Shown here: positions 52,569 to 64,000 of the stretch, piece after piece
Layout: every line of letters begins with the position of its first letter
Numbering within the stretch: the first letter of the stretch is position 1
From: Vespula vulgaris
Lineage: Eukaryota; Arthropoda; Insecta; Hymenoptera; Vespidae
Reading direction: 5' to 3'
Assembly (NCBI RefSeq): GCF_905475345.1
Contig: NC_066600.1
Coordinates: 1,256,001 to 1,320,000 of the forward strand
DNA length: 64,000 bases
Made by a program: the position numbers and the translations under genes
Notes under the pieces: generated by a model
The model's input: the letters and a program-made list of their open reading frames with translations, nothing else
Database searches by the model: none
Told to the model about the DNA's origin: nothing

Positions 52569-52925
52569 TCTCTCCTTCCTTTTTTTCTTCTTTTGATCGA
52601 ACAACGATAATAAACTAAAAAGATTAATACAATAAAAAACAAAGAAAAAAGGGAAAACATTTTCTGCTTAATTAAGTACATATATGCTCGAATACGATAT
52701 AAAAAAGAATCGTCGTCATACAAAAGAGTAGTATGATTTCTTGTTTAAAAAATAGACGATTAGTCAAATCCTCCTTTCCTTTTTTTTCTTCACTTTTTTC
52801 TTTTTCTTGATCGAACAACAATAATAAACTAAGAAGAGCATTAAAATAAAAAACAAAGAAGAAAAAAGAAAAAGCATCTCGTGCTCTGTTAAGTACATAT
52901 GTGCTCGAATACAATACATAGAATA
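52569..52925. repeat. Two-copy tandem duplication, period about 205 bp
   Basis: Copies at about 52569-52705 and 52772-52915 share CTCCTT(C)C..TTTTTTTTCTTC, then TTGATCGAACAAC(G/A)ATAATAAACTAA. Both then carry AATAAAAAACAAAGAA and finally TTAAGTACATAT(A/G)TGCTCGAATAC(G/A)ATA. They are diverged but collinear and in the same orientation. Confidence 0.75.
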
Positions 52926-53126
52926 ATACTTAGATAGTATATACATACTATTATGGTCTTAGAATAATTTCAATATTTTTTTTCTTTACTTTTTTACTTC
53001 TTATTCATGATCTTTCATGATCGCATACTCGAGACATTAATAAGTATGACTAGAGACTAATTGAAAAGAAGAAAAAGAAGAGAAAAAAAATGATCGAGAA
53101 AATTTAATCAAACGAAAAAGAAAAGG

Positions 53127-53130
<4 letters not shown>

Positions 53131-53206
<76 letters not shown>

Positions 53207-53219
53207 TAATAATAATAAT
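53131..53219. repeat. (ATA)n microsatellite
   Basis: About 28 ATA units with a single ATG interruption near the right end. Confidence 0.95.
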
Positions 53220-53436
53220 TAATAAAAATAAAAAAATAAAAAAATGTTTCGACCCTTGTATACTATCTAAATATGCGATAACGACGAACTGCTACTCTCT
53301 TAAAGTTAATTTGTTGATAAGTACACGAAACGTCGCGTGATCAGATTAAGCAACACTAATACGAAGAGAAAATTTGTCATTTCTTTTTATGTGTATAACG
53401 AGTTGAAATTTTAACGATCGTAATTTGTACGAGAGA

Positions 53437-53621
53437 TTATTTATCCGGTGTTTCCTCATTAGCTGTTTCTGGTTTTGTATATAAGATCTCTGCATATTCG
53501 GTTTTGTCCTCGTTCAAACGTCGCGGAGTTCCACCTTGCTGTTGTTGAGTTAGATCCAATTCCGCATAAACTATTCCACCTTCGCTACTTGCTGGATTTA
53601 TTCTACTCTCTTGCGTTGGTG

Positions 53622-53654
<33 letters not shown>

Positions 53655-56580
53655 CGCTTAGTTGAAGCTAAAATAGTCATACACACAATTCGATATAATT
53701 ATAATAATTACAAATTATTATTATTATTATTAGTGTAGGACTTAGGAGATATTTTAATTTAAATATTCTTACGTAATGTAGATATGAATAAAATGTAGTT
53801 AGAGTAGTAGTAAGTAAGTAAGTAAGTAGTAGTAGTAGTAGTAGTAGTAGTAGAAGTAGTCGTAGTAGTAAGAGAGTTATGATTTTTTTAGCTTACACTG
53901 CATTGCTTATCTTACATCATTATTCTATGCTTACGTATAATTATGGTGCAAGATAAGGTCAAGATAAGTATGGAGTAAGCGCAAAATAAACAAAGAGTAA
54001 GCTCAGAATTCTTATTACAAAAAGCAAACATTTCTTAAGTTTTCGATCTTTCAATTTTGTACAGTCGAGACGATTAGTAGATCTTCTATACCTTTTTTTT
54101 TTAAATAAACAAAACAAAATTTTTACCCGATTATAATAAAAATTTTTAAGATTTCATTATAGTTACAATCTTATTACGAGAAGAAAAAGAAAAAAGAAAG
54201 AATAAGAAAATGCGAGAATTATAAAAATTATTAATAAAATCGATTTTATTATATCGATATAATTGAAATACTTAAATAAATAAAGAATAAATTGCGTTTG
54301 AAAACGGTCTTTGTTTCAAGTCTCTACGACTTTCCGTTCCGAAGATATCGTCTTCGAAAGGTTTTCATTCATAATTTGTACGAGAACACCTGATCGTAGT
54401 AATAGTAGTAGCGCGTCAGCTGTTTAGCGTAATTTCTCGGAATTTATATAGGTCACTGTGTCAATGAGTAAATTTGAATGAAATTATGCAGTTCGGTGAT
54501 TTAAGGTAAACGTCTTCTTTTATATTGAATATTTTCGGAAGTAAAAGTCGTAGAGACTTGAATGGACTATCATTTTAAAGGGCAGAATTTCCTCTATTTT
54601 TTACGTATTGTTAATAATTAATTAACAATTTGTTATAAACAATTTTTATAAACAAAGTTCGTACGAAACGATTTCATCTTATTTTATAGCAGAAAGGTAT
54701 TCAAATTGCGTCTGATCTATAAAATTTTATAAATTAATAAATTATTAAAATAAACAAATCAATTTTTTATTAAATTAACAATCTTTTTTTTGCTACATTG
54801 TTAATAGCCATGTCTTTCATTAACATGGGAATATCTTTAGAATGAAAACTCGTAGAGACTTGAATCGAATATCGTTTCAAAGCAGAGAATTTTTTTTTTT
54901 ACATTTTTTTTTCAACATATTGTTAAAAATAAATTGATAATTTATTATAAACGATTTTTATAGAAAGATATCATCTTGTTTCCAAATATTCATTTAACTT
55001 GTGATTGATTAATAAAACTATATAAAATAATAAATAATTAAAATAAGCAAATTTGTTTTTTTATTACGATATAATTTTTTTCTACATTGTTAATAGGCAT
55101 CTTCATTTACATCGGAACATCTCTAAAATTAAAAGTTATAAAGACTTGATCCTCGAATACGATTTTAAAGGAGAAACTTTTTTCTGCATCTTTGTAGGTG
55201 TTTGGTTTTTTTTTTTTTTGTAAGATTTCTAGTGTGTGTATGTAAATTGCACGGCAATATTAAAGATTGATTTCATTCACACAAATTGCAAGGATTATAA
55301 GACTCTTTGAAAATATTCCTTTGGTTGTTAATGAGTCTCGAAAGTTTTAAGACGGAGAAATTGGAAAGCTTTGGAGACTTATTTACGTTTTCCCGGACAA
55401 CTCGGTGGAGGCGAGGAAATTTATGTAATAGCCTTCGAAATTGTAGCCTGTCAGAAATAATTTTCCAATTAAACCTCAGTAGTAAGAGAGAGATAGATAG
55501 ATAGAGATAGAAATAGAGAGAGAGAGAGAGAGAGGGGGAGAGAGAAAGAGACTGATAGAAAGAGGAAAAGAGGGAGAAAAAAGAGATTGAAACACCTTTA
55601 CACAGCAGTGGTATAAATCTGAATCTATAAAAAAAAAAAAAAACTTTTATTTAACTTTTTCTAAGCTTCTATCAATATTTATTATAAAATTTCTTTTAAA
55701 ATATCTGTATAAATATTATATAATGTTATTTCTTAAAAAAATTTCTACGTAAAATCAAACAATCTTATTCCTTTAAATTTCTAAAATAAAAAATGTAAAA
55801 ATTTCATTTTTCATAATTTCTATATATGCAAGATAGACGAAAAGTTTCTAGATGATTTTAAAAATCAATTACTTCCATCTCGAGGCATTTTAGGTATTTA
55901 AGACCTTTTTGTTTTCATCAGATTGTAAAACTACAAGCATTTGACTCATCTAATAACCTTTGGCCCATCCTGTATATATATATCTACTATTTTATTAAAC
56001 TTTTATTTCTTATAAAATTTCCATTTGAACGATACAATATTATTTCTTAAAAAAAACTTCCGTATATAAATTATACAATTCTATTTTTCATAGACAAAAA
56101 AAGTATCTTAAATATACCTATGAATTAATTACCTTTTCATCGTCAACTGTAACGACAGTTCTCATAGTATCCGTATCAGCACCAGATACTTTATCCTTGT
56201 TACGTTTGAATAGCTGAGTAATACTGATTTTTGGTTTACGTCCTCGTCCAGAAGATGCAGTATCTACTTCTGTCCTTGAATATCTGCCTGCACTTTCCGT
56301 GTCGCTACTAATAAAGAAAAAAACTATTCTTACCGTTGTCGATACATATACCTGTTAGCAATATATGCATATCGTATTGTATCACAAAAAATTTGTTATC
56401 TGTTATTGTAATACAAAATAACAAAATACGTATTAGTCTTATTAATCGACGTTTTAGAATCAGCTTGATAAATAGTACTTGACATTGACGTTATTAAAAA
56501 AGCAGTCATATAACGTAAAAGTAAAACACGTGCTATTTTAACGATTATATAAACTAATGCTACATGTTAAGAGATAAGAG

Positions 56581-56611
<31 letters not shown>

Positions 56612-57769
56612 TTCACGTTACATATATTCAATGTTTCATATGACTTAAATAATATTTTTTATATATATATATGTATGTATGTATGTATAATACACCATCA
56701 CCATTGCACAACATTTATATCACCAACACCAACAGCAAAAAAAGTTGACCTAGCAAATACATTTCTGTTTTATTCTAAACAGTTAGAGTGCATAAAAGAA
56801 TATTTCAAAGTTCAATCTTTGTTGCAATCAGTTAGTAAAAATAACTGTACATATATATACGAGAATATGTATGTATTAGTGTAGTCTATCTACATGTATG
56901 TAAATTGCATTTTCATCATTAAAAAGACGATTATTCGTAGTATCGAATTATATGAATTGGAATGATATTTGATAAGAGAATAAAGAGACAAAAAGAATGA
57001 CAAAGCTTCTCGAGGACAGATGTATGAATGAATTAAAAAATAGATAAATAAATAAATAAAAATCTTGGCAAAAAAAAAAAGTTAATAACTACATCTTGCC
57101 TTCGCGTTTTGGCATTGTTCGTAGTTTCCGAATTTCCAAAATGTAGAAGAGTAACAGCTGCTCCTGGATCTGCTAGCAACTTTCTGAAAATATGTGCAAC
57201 ATACTTGCATTCTAATGAACATTGCAATTTTTTTTTTTTTTGGTTTTGTTTTCGTTCTCGTTTGTTTCTGCAAATTTTCTCTTCTTCGAAAAGCTCCTCT
57301 ATGGTATTAGTAGTAGTAGTAGCAGCATTAATAGTAGTAATAGTAGCAGAAATAATATAAAAATTCTTTCAGTATTAAAGCTTCCCACTTTTTTCGGTTT
57401 CAATAAAATTTTTTTTTCCTTCTTTTCGAACGAAATAGACCATTTCTAATATAGCGAAAAGAATAGTGCATGTGTATTAGTTACGACCCATAGGAGAAAT
57501 AAAAAAGTTTTATCCAACGGTGAACTCGATGGAATGGGGGTTGAGTTATGAAATGGGTTAAATAGTGCAAAATTTATCCATGGTGCAACGACCGGATAGC
57601 TAGTTTTTCAAATCTTATGATTAAAATAACTCAATACTCACGACTCGCCAAGGTTCCTAGTTGTCGAACTACCTGTAAATAATCGAAAAATATTTTCATT
57701 TATTTTCGATGCTTTTTCGATACTGGAATAAACAAATTATTTTGTTTTTGTTCGTTTGGTATACATATA

Positions 57770-57816
<47 letters not shown>

Positions 57817-58085
57817 AAAATAATAAACGAAGAAGAAATTAAAATTTAATCAACGTTGGTAATTCATTAACAATTTCTTTCTTTATATATAAACATGTTT
57901 ATATGTTTATACAATATTTTTAAATAATAAACACATAGACTTATTTTAAAAGTCGGTGGAACTTCGAAATTAGGAATGATCACGTGTTTCTTAACTTATA
58001 TTATCATCGACATGTATATTTAAAACAAATGTTTTATTTCAAAAATCATATAATATATATATAAATATATATATATATATGTATG

Positions 58086-58116
<31 letters not shown>

Positions 58117-58548
58117 GTATATCTAAGTTATAATATAGCGATGAGAATGAACTTACGATTAATTATACATACAGATCTCTATATATTAATATCATTTGAA
58201 TTCTTAGTTAGATTTATTTACTCTTGCCTACTCTCTCTTGCATTGTATCTACAATTACAGATACAAAATGTGTGTTCTTACAATCTAAATTTCCGTCATT
58301 ATATATGGTCTTCTTAGTTCGTATGCGTTGGTGTGTTTTTCTATTTGTGTGTGTGTGTGTGTATTTGTGTGTATGTATATTTGTTGACCTCTTATCGTTT
58401 AATCGACCACGATATAACATTAAAACTTTTTTATTTTATTTATTCTTTTTTTCTTTTTGTTAATTTTTTTCTCTTTTATTAATTATTATTATTATATTAT
58501 ATTATATTATTATTTTATTATTATTATTATTTTATTATTATTTTATTA

Positions 58549-58596
<48 letters not shown>

Positions 58597-59347
58597 TTAT
58601 TATTATACTTTTAAAGAGATAAATTAGCGATCTCTGAAAGTATTCCTTCTCCTTTTTTTTTTTTAAGGTGTGTCTCTTAAATGCCGTTTTACATAATTTT
58701 TTGGGCCCTCTTTACGGAATGATCGAGCATTTTTATTCATTGTTTTTTCTTTTTATATCCTTTTATTCGTTTCTTTTTCTTAAATCCATATTCAAAAGGA
58801 ATATAATAATAGTAAATTACGAAATTAATTTGATTTTGTCAACAATTGACTCGATCCCCGAACACTTTAGTCATACTCATATATCGGGATTTTTTTCTTT
58901 CGGATCTTTTTATTGATTTTATATTGATACGAAAATTAATTTTTACGACGCTCTTAGTAAAAGCATTCGTTCACGAATCTCGGATCTCCTTTAAAATGTT
59001 TCAGAGAACACCAGTATCAGGTATTTATCATCATCATCATCATTATCGTCCTTATCGTCGTCGTCATCGTCGTCGTCGCCGTTTTTACTTCTTTGTATTT
59101 TTCTATTTTTAATTTTTTTTAATTTTTTTATTTTTTATTTTATTACCTAGAATCTTATATATTAACATAAATATATATATAATATATCTATATATATTCC
59201 ATTGTATGGCCAACGATCATGCTTTTTATAGTCATTATAGTAATAATCTGTTTATAATACGTTTCACAAATTTTTTTCATATTAATTCATGTCTAGAACT
59301 GCGAGCATCGAGTATGTCTTTTTTTCTTTTTTTGCGATAGAAAACAC

Positions 59348-59404
<57 letters not shown>

Positions 59405-59459
59405 GATAAATAGGTAGATAGATAGATGGATAGATAGAAAGAAAGAGAGAGAGGTAGAT

Positions 59460-59511
<52 letters not shown>

Positions 59512-59669
59512 AGAGAGAAAGAGAGCGATATTAGAAACGAATTGACGCGAATTTGTTAATATCAAAAGTACAAAGTATACAAAAAGTATACAGTCTATAC
59601 AGTCCTTGTCCTCGTAGCATGATTATTGAGAGAATTTAAGTAATTAGTATTACGAGTAATAATAATTAC

Positions 59670-59704
<35 letters not shown>

Positions 59705-59826
59705 TAATAATACTAATGAGAATAATAATAATAATATTAATAATAATAATAATAATAATATCAATAATAATTATAATAATAATAATGATAATAATAATAC
59801 TAATAATAATATATAATAATATTAAA

Positions 59827-59873
<47 letters not shown>

Positions 59874-60530
59874 TTTTATGGAGAGTAAAAATGAATTACA
59901 AGTTAATAAGTAATAGTAAGTTGTCGCTAGAACTATAAATGAACCACAAAGAATGTACACATTAAACATATTCCATTTTTACGCAAATATTCCATTTTTA
60001 CGTTAATCCATAAGCGTATCTTCGTACTTTTTAGGTAATTTCAGTTGCTACAACAAGCTGAGAATAGGTCGAACATTGTACGGTGAGAACAAATCTTTTT
60101 TTTTTTTCCTTTTTTCTTATTTCTTTTTTTTTTTTCTCTAAACAACCATGAACATTTTCACTGTCCCCTGATAATATCATTACACGGAGAATGGCTTATC
60201 ATCTCTTTTTAATTTATATTTGCAAGATCGTTTTGTCAAATATCATTTCGATTTATTAAATAGTTACAATTATTTTCATTTGATTAAATCGTTAATCTTA
60301 AAATTCCTTAATAGTATTAGCGTTAATTTCTAATCAGATCAAAATCAGATCAAAATCGAGTCGGCGATCTATCTATCAAAGATCACGATCATCTTAGGGA
60401 TAGCAGAAAAAAGTCATAGTTTTCTTTTTTTTCTTTTTCTTTTTTTTTTTTTAATGATTTAAATGGCATGTGTATAGTTTTATTTTAGTTCTTTTTTTTT
60501 TCTTTTCAATTATTTTTATTATTCCGGTAA

Positions 60531-60604
<74 letters not shown>

Positions 60605-61178
60605 TGTATATATCTTAAATTTTTTTTCTTCTTCCTCTTTTCAATGTATATACTTTGGCAGTGATCTGTGAAAATCATTACTGCGTAGTTGGACCTGTTT
60701 GAACTGATTTTTTATTTTAGTCTTATAAGTTTCGTCACGCATCCACTTCAACGAGTAAATAATGATAAAAAGAATGAATTGTTATGAATGAAATGAACTT
60801 TTTATCGAATCAATTGCATTATATCAGTGTCCACACATTTTTCTTTTTCTTTTTCTTTTTCTTTTTTTTTTTTTTTTTTAAAGAAGATCTGCGAGGAGAG
60901 AAGAAGAAAGGAGAGGAGAAGAGAAAAAAAACATTGACATTATTTTCATTCGTTCGTTCGTTCGTTTGTTCGTTCGTTCATTCATGTTAACCGTGGACAG
61001 AAAAATCTTTTTCACGTTTATTTGCATTCATTCTGCCTCTCTCATTTTCATTTTCTTTTTTTTTTTTTATTCCATTCTCTCATCTTCTCGCTCGTACTTC
61101 AATTTTTTTAAATAAATATCTTATTAGATATGCGTCGTCGAAAGTAGATGAGTGACTGTGATGTGTTTCATATGTATA

Positions 61179-61237
<59 letters not shown>

Positions 61238-61911
61238 CATATATTTCCAAGAGATATTATTATCTATAGATATTAAACTAATAAAATTGTGATATATCCA
61301 GAAAAAGTGTGAGAGCTTCAGCCTCTGTAATGGCTCAAACAACGTTTTGACATCGCAAACACGATACGAAGTACCTATTGGCAACATATATCCGACGTAC
61401 CTATGAATGTATTTAATCTTACTTGTTTTTTTTTTCTTCTTTTTATTTTTTTTTTTCATCATCATCGTCATTTTTCCAACTTCGATCCGTAGACAGTACT
61501 TTTTGTCAAAGTAGTTTTTTTTTCTATGATCAAACGTCACGAAAAAAATGCGTCCACTTTTCACGACTTCGATCGTCGTCGTCATCATCATTATCATCAA
61601 CTTTCTTTCCATCTTTCTTCTATCTTTTCTTTCTTTTTTTTTTTCTTTTTACTTCTTTTTGTCATCTTAATCTTTCGCTCATTCATTCTCTTTCGTTATT
61701 TTTTCTATTTTCTTTTCTTTTTTTTTTTTTTTCTTTTTTTGTTACATTTTTTATCTTTAAGTAAACCTTATCATTATAATACTCTGACCAATAATTTTTT
61801 TTTTCTCAAATTTATGGAATAACGACCTGTGTTTTCGGCAGTTGGATTGCAAATGGATAAATAAGTATCAGTTTTACATTTTCGAGTTGCATGCCAAGTG
61901 CCTCGACGCAG

Positions 61912-61961
<50 letters not shown>

Positions 61962-62171
61962 GCACACACACATATATATATATTCAATCGCTATTATTTT
62001 AATGTTTCATATTGTAATTATTTATAATATATGTATATATATATTTATATATATATATATATATATGTATGTTTAATATATACAACACACGTAGAATTAA
62101 TCAGAGCTGTCGCCGGCGAATATTTCTCTCTCTTTCTCTCTCTCTCTCTTCTCTTTTTCTTGTTTCCTCTC

Positions 62172-62206
<35 letters not shown>

Positions 62207-63584
62207 GAAGGACAAATTCTTTATTGCAAAACAATCTATAATTATGGAAAATTTTGTTTCTTTGTTATCGTTATTATCCGGTAGTTCTCCTTCGGAGAAA
62301 AAGATCGTATTGATAATATATTTACTTAGAAATAATGATAGCATAGAAAATGCAATTTAAAAAGTCGAACGTGTTTTCTTCGCTCATCTTAGCTTTCAAA
62401 GAATTCTAATCTGAAATATTTTTCTCGACGATACATCGTGATCATTAGAATATCAGGAATTAATATTACGAAAGAAATGAGCGTCAAAAGTCTATTGTTT
62501 TACGTCGAACTATCGATAAAATGTATATATTCTATGTATATATTTTTTTCTTTTTCTTTTTATTCATTTTTTTTTCTTTCTTTTGTTTTTTCAAAGATCA
62601 CATAGAAAAATGTTGTAAAAATTGAGGCTGCTGCTCGGCATTAGAATAATACAAATAGATAAACCCTCATCCTACATATATGTTTATCCAAGAGCTACGA
62701 ATAATAATTTTCAAAAGTGAATAGGCCAAAAAAATGCCTGTCATTAGTCACCAGTCTTGATTTATCATAGAATAACGAAAAAAAAGAAAGAAAGATAGAA
62801 AGAAAGAAAGAAAGCAACGCAAAAAAAAAAAGCAAGAAACATGAATAGAGAGCAAACTGCATAGAGAGAGCAAAGTCTCGTTCGACTTTTTTCGACATTT
62901 AAGTGTACAATCAATATACATAATACAAATTGCTAGGTCCGTTTTGTCTTCTAATAATTATTATCGTCGTGAAAGAAAGCTTCTCCAAGGGGTAGAAAAA
63001 AAAAAGGAAAAAAAAAAAGAAAAAAAAAAGAGAGAAAAAAAAACAACGAGAGGAAAAAAAAAAGATCTTATCCTCGTCGTCGAAAAAAAAAACAAAAAAA
63101 AAGGGGGGGAGAGAGAAAAGATGGAGGAGGTTAAAGATGGGGGATGATGGTAGAGCTTAATAATAAAAGGGGTCGAGGGAGGAAGTGAGAATAAGAGGAA
63201 GAGGCGAAGAGGTAGAGGGGAAGAGATGTATGTATGTATGTATGTGTGTGTGTCCGTGTATATGTTCGTGTACATGTATTAGGATGTAGCATCCGGCGAT
63301 CGAGGGAATGTTTGAAAGGTCATCGCTTTATCGAGATTATTAGAAATATCATTAGACAGGTGTATCCGTCTTCTCGTCCTTTTTCGTATCCTTAAAATCG
63401 TTAGTACGGCCATTGACGTACTCGGTGCTCGCATGGATCGGGTTTTCCTGGCCACCTTGTGGTATTTTTTCATCGATGATCCTTGGGTCTTCTTCGTCTT
63501 CTTCCTCGTCATCAGCAGGCGTTATGTGTGCCTCACTTCCGGCGCTGATACCACCGGCAGCTTCCTCGTCGCCACGCCGCCTCG
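53437..63584 (-). CDS. Fas3: Probable fasciclin 3-like IgSF adhesion protein, cytoplasmic exons only (5' part outside window)
   Basis: Only tail exons are present, with alternatives: 63584-63352 (charged tail with its own stop), 57672-57642 (31-bp mini-exon, SSTTRNLGES), 57183-57093, 56307-56133 and the last coding exon 53667-53437, stop TAA. Both middle exons fit the mini-exon phase and both exit in phase 0 to the last exon, so they behave as alternatives. The join NLGES-SDTESAGRYS matches the SDTESA juxtamembrane tail that I recall from Drosophila Fas3, which is the basis for the name. The last exon carries a CAA-encoded poly-Gln run and two Tyr motifs, IVYAELDL and TEYAEILY, resembling ITIM/SH2-binding sites. 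Fas3 is a homophilic adhesion protein of septate junctions and growth cones. No Ig domain or complete membrane span is in the window, so the family call rests on short tail similarity. Confidence 0.55.
54314..55180. repeat. Three diverged tandem repeats of about 290-300 bp with an inverted partial copy
   Basis: Unit starts are near 54543 (AAAAGTCGTAGAGACTTGAA), 54846 (AAAACTCGTAGAGACTTGAA) and 55131 (AAAAGTTATAAAGACTTGAT). Each is followed by a TTTTAAAG.(A/G)AGAA-like block. The first two units also share an ATTGTTAA..TTATAAACAATTTTTATA block and all share a CTACATTGTTAATAG(C/G)CAT-like end. An inverted copy of the start, TTTCAAGTCTCTACGACTTT, lies at 54314-54333. Confidence 0.65.
55823..55976. 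mobile_element. Short MITE-like remnant
   Basis: The left end TATATGCAAGATAGACGAAAAG..TAGATGA and the reverse complement of the right end TATACAGGATGGGCCAAAGG..TAGATGA align as degenerate terminal inverted repeats of about 30 bp around a core of about 95 bp. The right end CCCATCCTGTATA has the look of many insect DNA-transposon termini. There is no ORF. Confidence 0.45.
57776..57812. repeat. (AT)n microsatellite
   Basis: AT dinucleotide run within the adhesion-gene intron. Confidence 0.9.
58478..58606. repeat. (TTA)n microsatellite with TTTA interruptions
   Basis: ATT/TTA units interrupted repeatedly by ATTTTATT, then a pure run of about 15 units. Confidence 0.9.
59346..59512. repeat. Compound (GATA)n-(GA)n microsatellite
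   Basis: About 20 GATA/TAGA units with single-base variants (AATA, GGTA, GATG) pass into AGAAAG and then a long GA run. The simple-repeat open frames here are not genes. Confidence 0.95.
59668..59872. repeat. Interrupted (ATA)n array of about 200 bp
   Basis: Three or more ATA runs separated by ACA, ATT and ATG variants. On the minus strand it reads as poly-Ile/Tyr and explains a spurious 124-codon frame. Confidence 0.95.
60537..60610. repeat. Compound (TA)n-(TATG)n microsatellite
   Basis: A TA run of about 40 bp is followed directly by about seven GTAT units. Confidence 0.95.
61166..61235. repeat. (TA)n microsatellite
   Basis: Long TA run with two TATG interruptions at its left end. Confidence 0.95.
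61912..61982. repeat. Compound (TA)n-(CA)n microsatellite
   Basis: A TA run passes into ACACACACGCACACACA and back to TATATA. Confidence 0.95.
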
Positions 63585-64000
63585 CTGCAACAAGCAACGC
63601 CACGATCGGTCAAGGCAAACCTGTGCGTGTCACTTCTTATATGTTGGTCATTGTTCTTGTTGTTTTGCATCATTTACGAAAGGTATATGTATAAGCGCGT
63701 ATGTGTATGTTTTGTGTGTGTTCGTAATCTACATATGGAAAATGCTAGTATACTAAGCAATTCTATATAATTTTGTTTAATTTTTCTTTCATTTTTCTTT
63801 TTTTTTTTTTTCTTTTTTCTTTTCAACGTTACGCATTTGAGAATATGTATTCGATAATGTTAGTGATCAAATAAATAAATATGTAAGAATATGTTTATGC
63901 ATGTATATGGTGATATATAGTGCATGTGTACGTGCTGATTTTAATATCTCTGATCTCATTTCTCTCTTTCTTTCTTTTTATTTCTTTTATTAGTTTTATC
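63585..64000. other. Upstream intron of the adhesion gene, cut by the window edge
   Basis: The polypyrimidine tract and CAG acceptor directly above 63584 mark intron sequence on the minus strand. Nothing else is recognisable to the end of the window. Confidence 0.5.

Larger units (their letters stand above)
51849..53436. other. Intergenic between convergent large gene and adhesion gene
   Basis: Contains the 3' UTRs of both neighbours. It has a local tandem duplication (52569-52925) and a long (ATA)n microsatellite (53131-53219). No coding frame is supported. Confidence 0.55.
53668..56132. other. Intron of the adhesion gene with local repeats
   Basis: Contains an AGT/TAG trinucleotide array (about 53806-53860), three diverged 290-300-bp tandem units with an inverted flank (54314-55180) and a GA-rich patch at 55490-55560. 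A small MITE-like element lies at 55823-55976. No coding sequence is supported. Confidence 0.6.
57673..63351. other. 5.7-kb intron of the adhesion gene, microsatellite-rich
   Basis: AT, ATA, GATA and GA simple repeats make up a large share of it and are listed separately. No coding exon between the 57.6-kb mini-exon and the 63.4-kb exon was recognised; a further short alternative exon could be missed. Confidence 0.5.

Noticed and set aside
59293..59565. Ser/Leu/Tyr-rich 90-codon frame
   Set aside because: Translation of the GATA/GA compound microsatellite.
58478..59872. Regular spacing that might suggest a CRISPR-like array
   Set aside because: The units are 3-4 base microsatellites with no unique spacers, in a eukaryotic intron.
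59595..59969. 124-codon Ile/Tyr-rich frame that resembles a membrane protein
   Set aside because: Translation of an interrupted ATA repeat; no start context or complexity outside the repeat.

Overview
This is a eukaryotic nuclear window, very probably from an insect and most likely a hymenopteran (bee, wasp or ant). The reasons are an AT-rich background packed with microsatellites, short introns of about 75-200 bp next to multi-kb ones, standard GT-AG splicing, and recognisable insect orthologues. There are no bacterial operons, no CRISPR array and no intact transposon ORF. I rebuilt gene models by hand from splice signals, reading frame and intron phase.

Layout. (1) 1-9025, minus: the 5' third of tweek/BLTP1, a giant bridge-like lipid transfer protein, in 13 exons and running off the left edge. 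Its 2.3-kb intron (2680-5017) holds a complete five-exon gene on the opposite strand (2893-4923), a DUF4485 coiled-coil protein. (2) 10603-12135, minus: a mitochondrial-type aldehyde dehydrogenase whose coding region has no intron. (3) 13518-17069, plus: a 13-exon RecQ5-type DNA helicase. A hairpin/MITE-like inverted repeat (12888-13192) lies between (2) and (3). (4) 18395-31361, minus: an eight-exon CD36-family scavenger receptor with a promoter-like GC-richer block upstream. (5) 31362-40826: about 9.5 kb with no gene I can support. (6) 40827-42672, minus: a small three-exon lysine-rich protein. (7) 43435-51848, plus: a very large gene (or two adjacent genes) encoding about seven tandem, diverged copies of one module whose layout resembles a papain-like/viral-DUB-like (peptidase C76-type) fold. 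The expected nucleophile and histidine are absent, and glutamate-rich linkers separate some modules. Its composition is visibly less AT-rich than its surroundings. (8) 53437-63584, minus: cytoplasmic exons of an IgSF adhesion molecule, probably fasciclin 3, with alternative tail exons; its 5' end lies beyond the right edge.

The genes look like unrelated housekeeping, membrane and DNA-repair loci, not a pathway. The least ordinary objects are the tandem pseudo-protease-like array, the nested antiparallel gene inside tweek, and the phase-exclusive alternative tail exons of the adhesion gene. Non-coding sequence is dominated by AT, GA, ATA and GATA microsatellites, with two MITE-like elements and two local tandem duplications.
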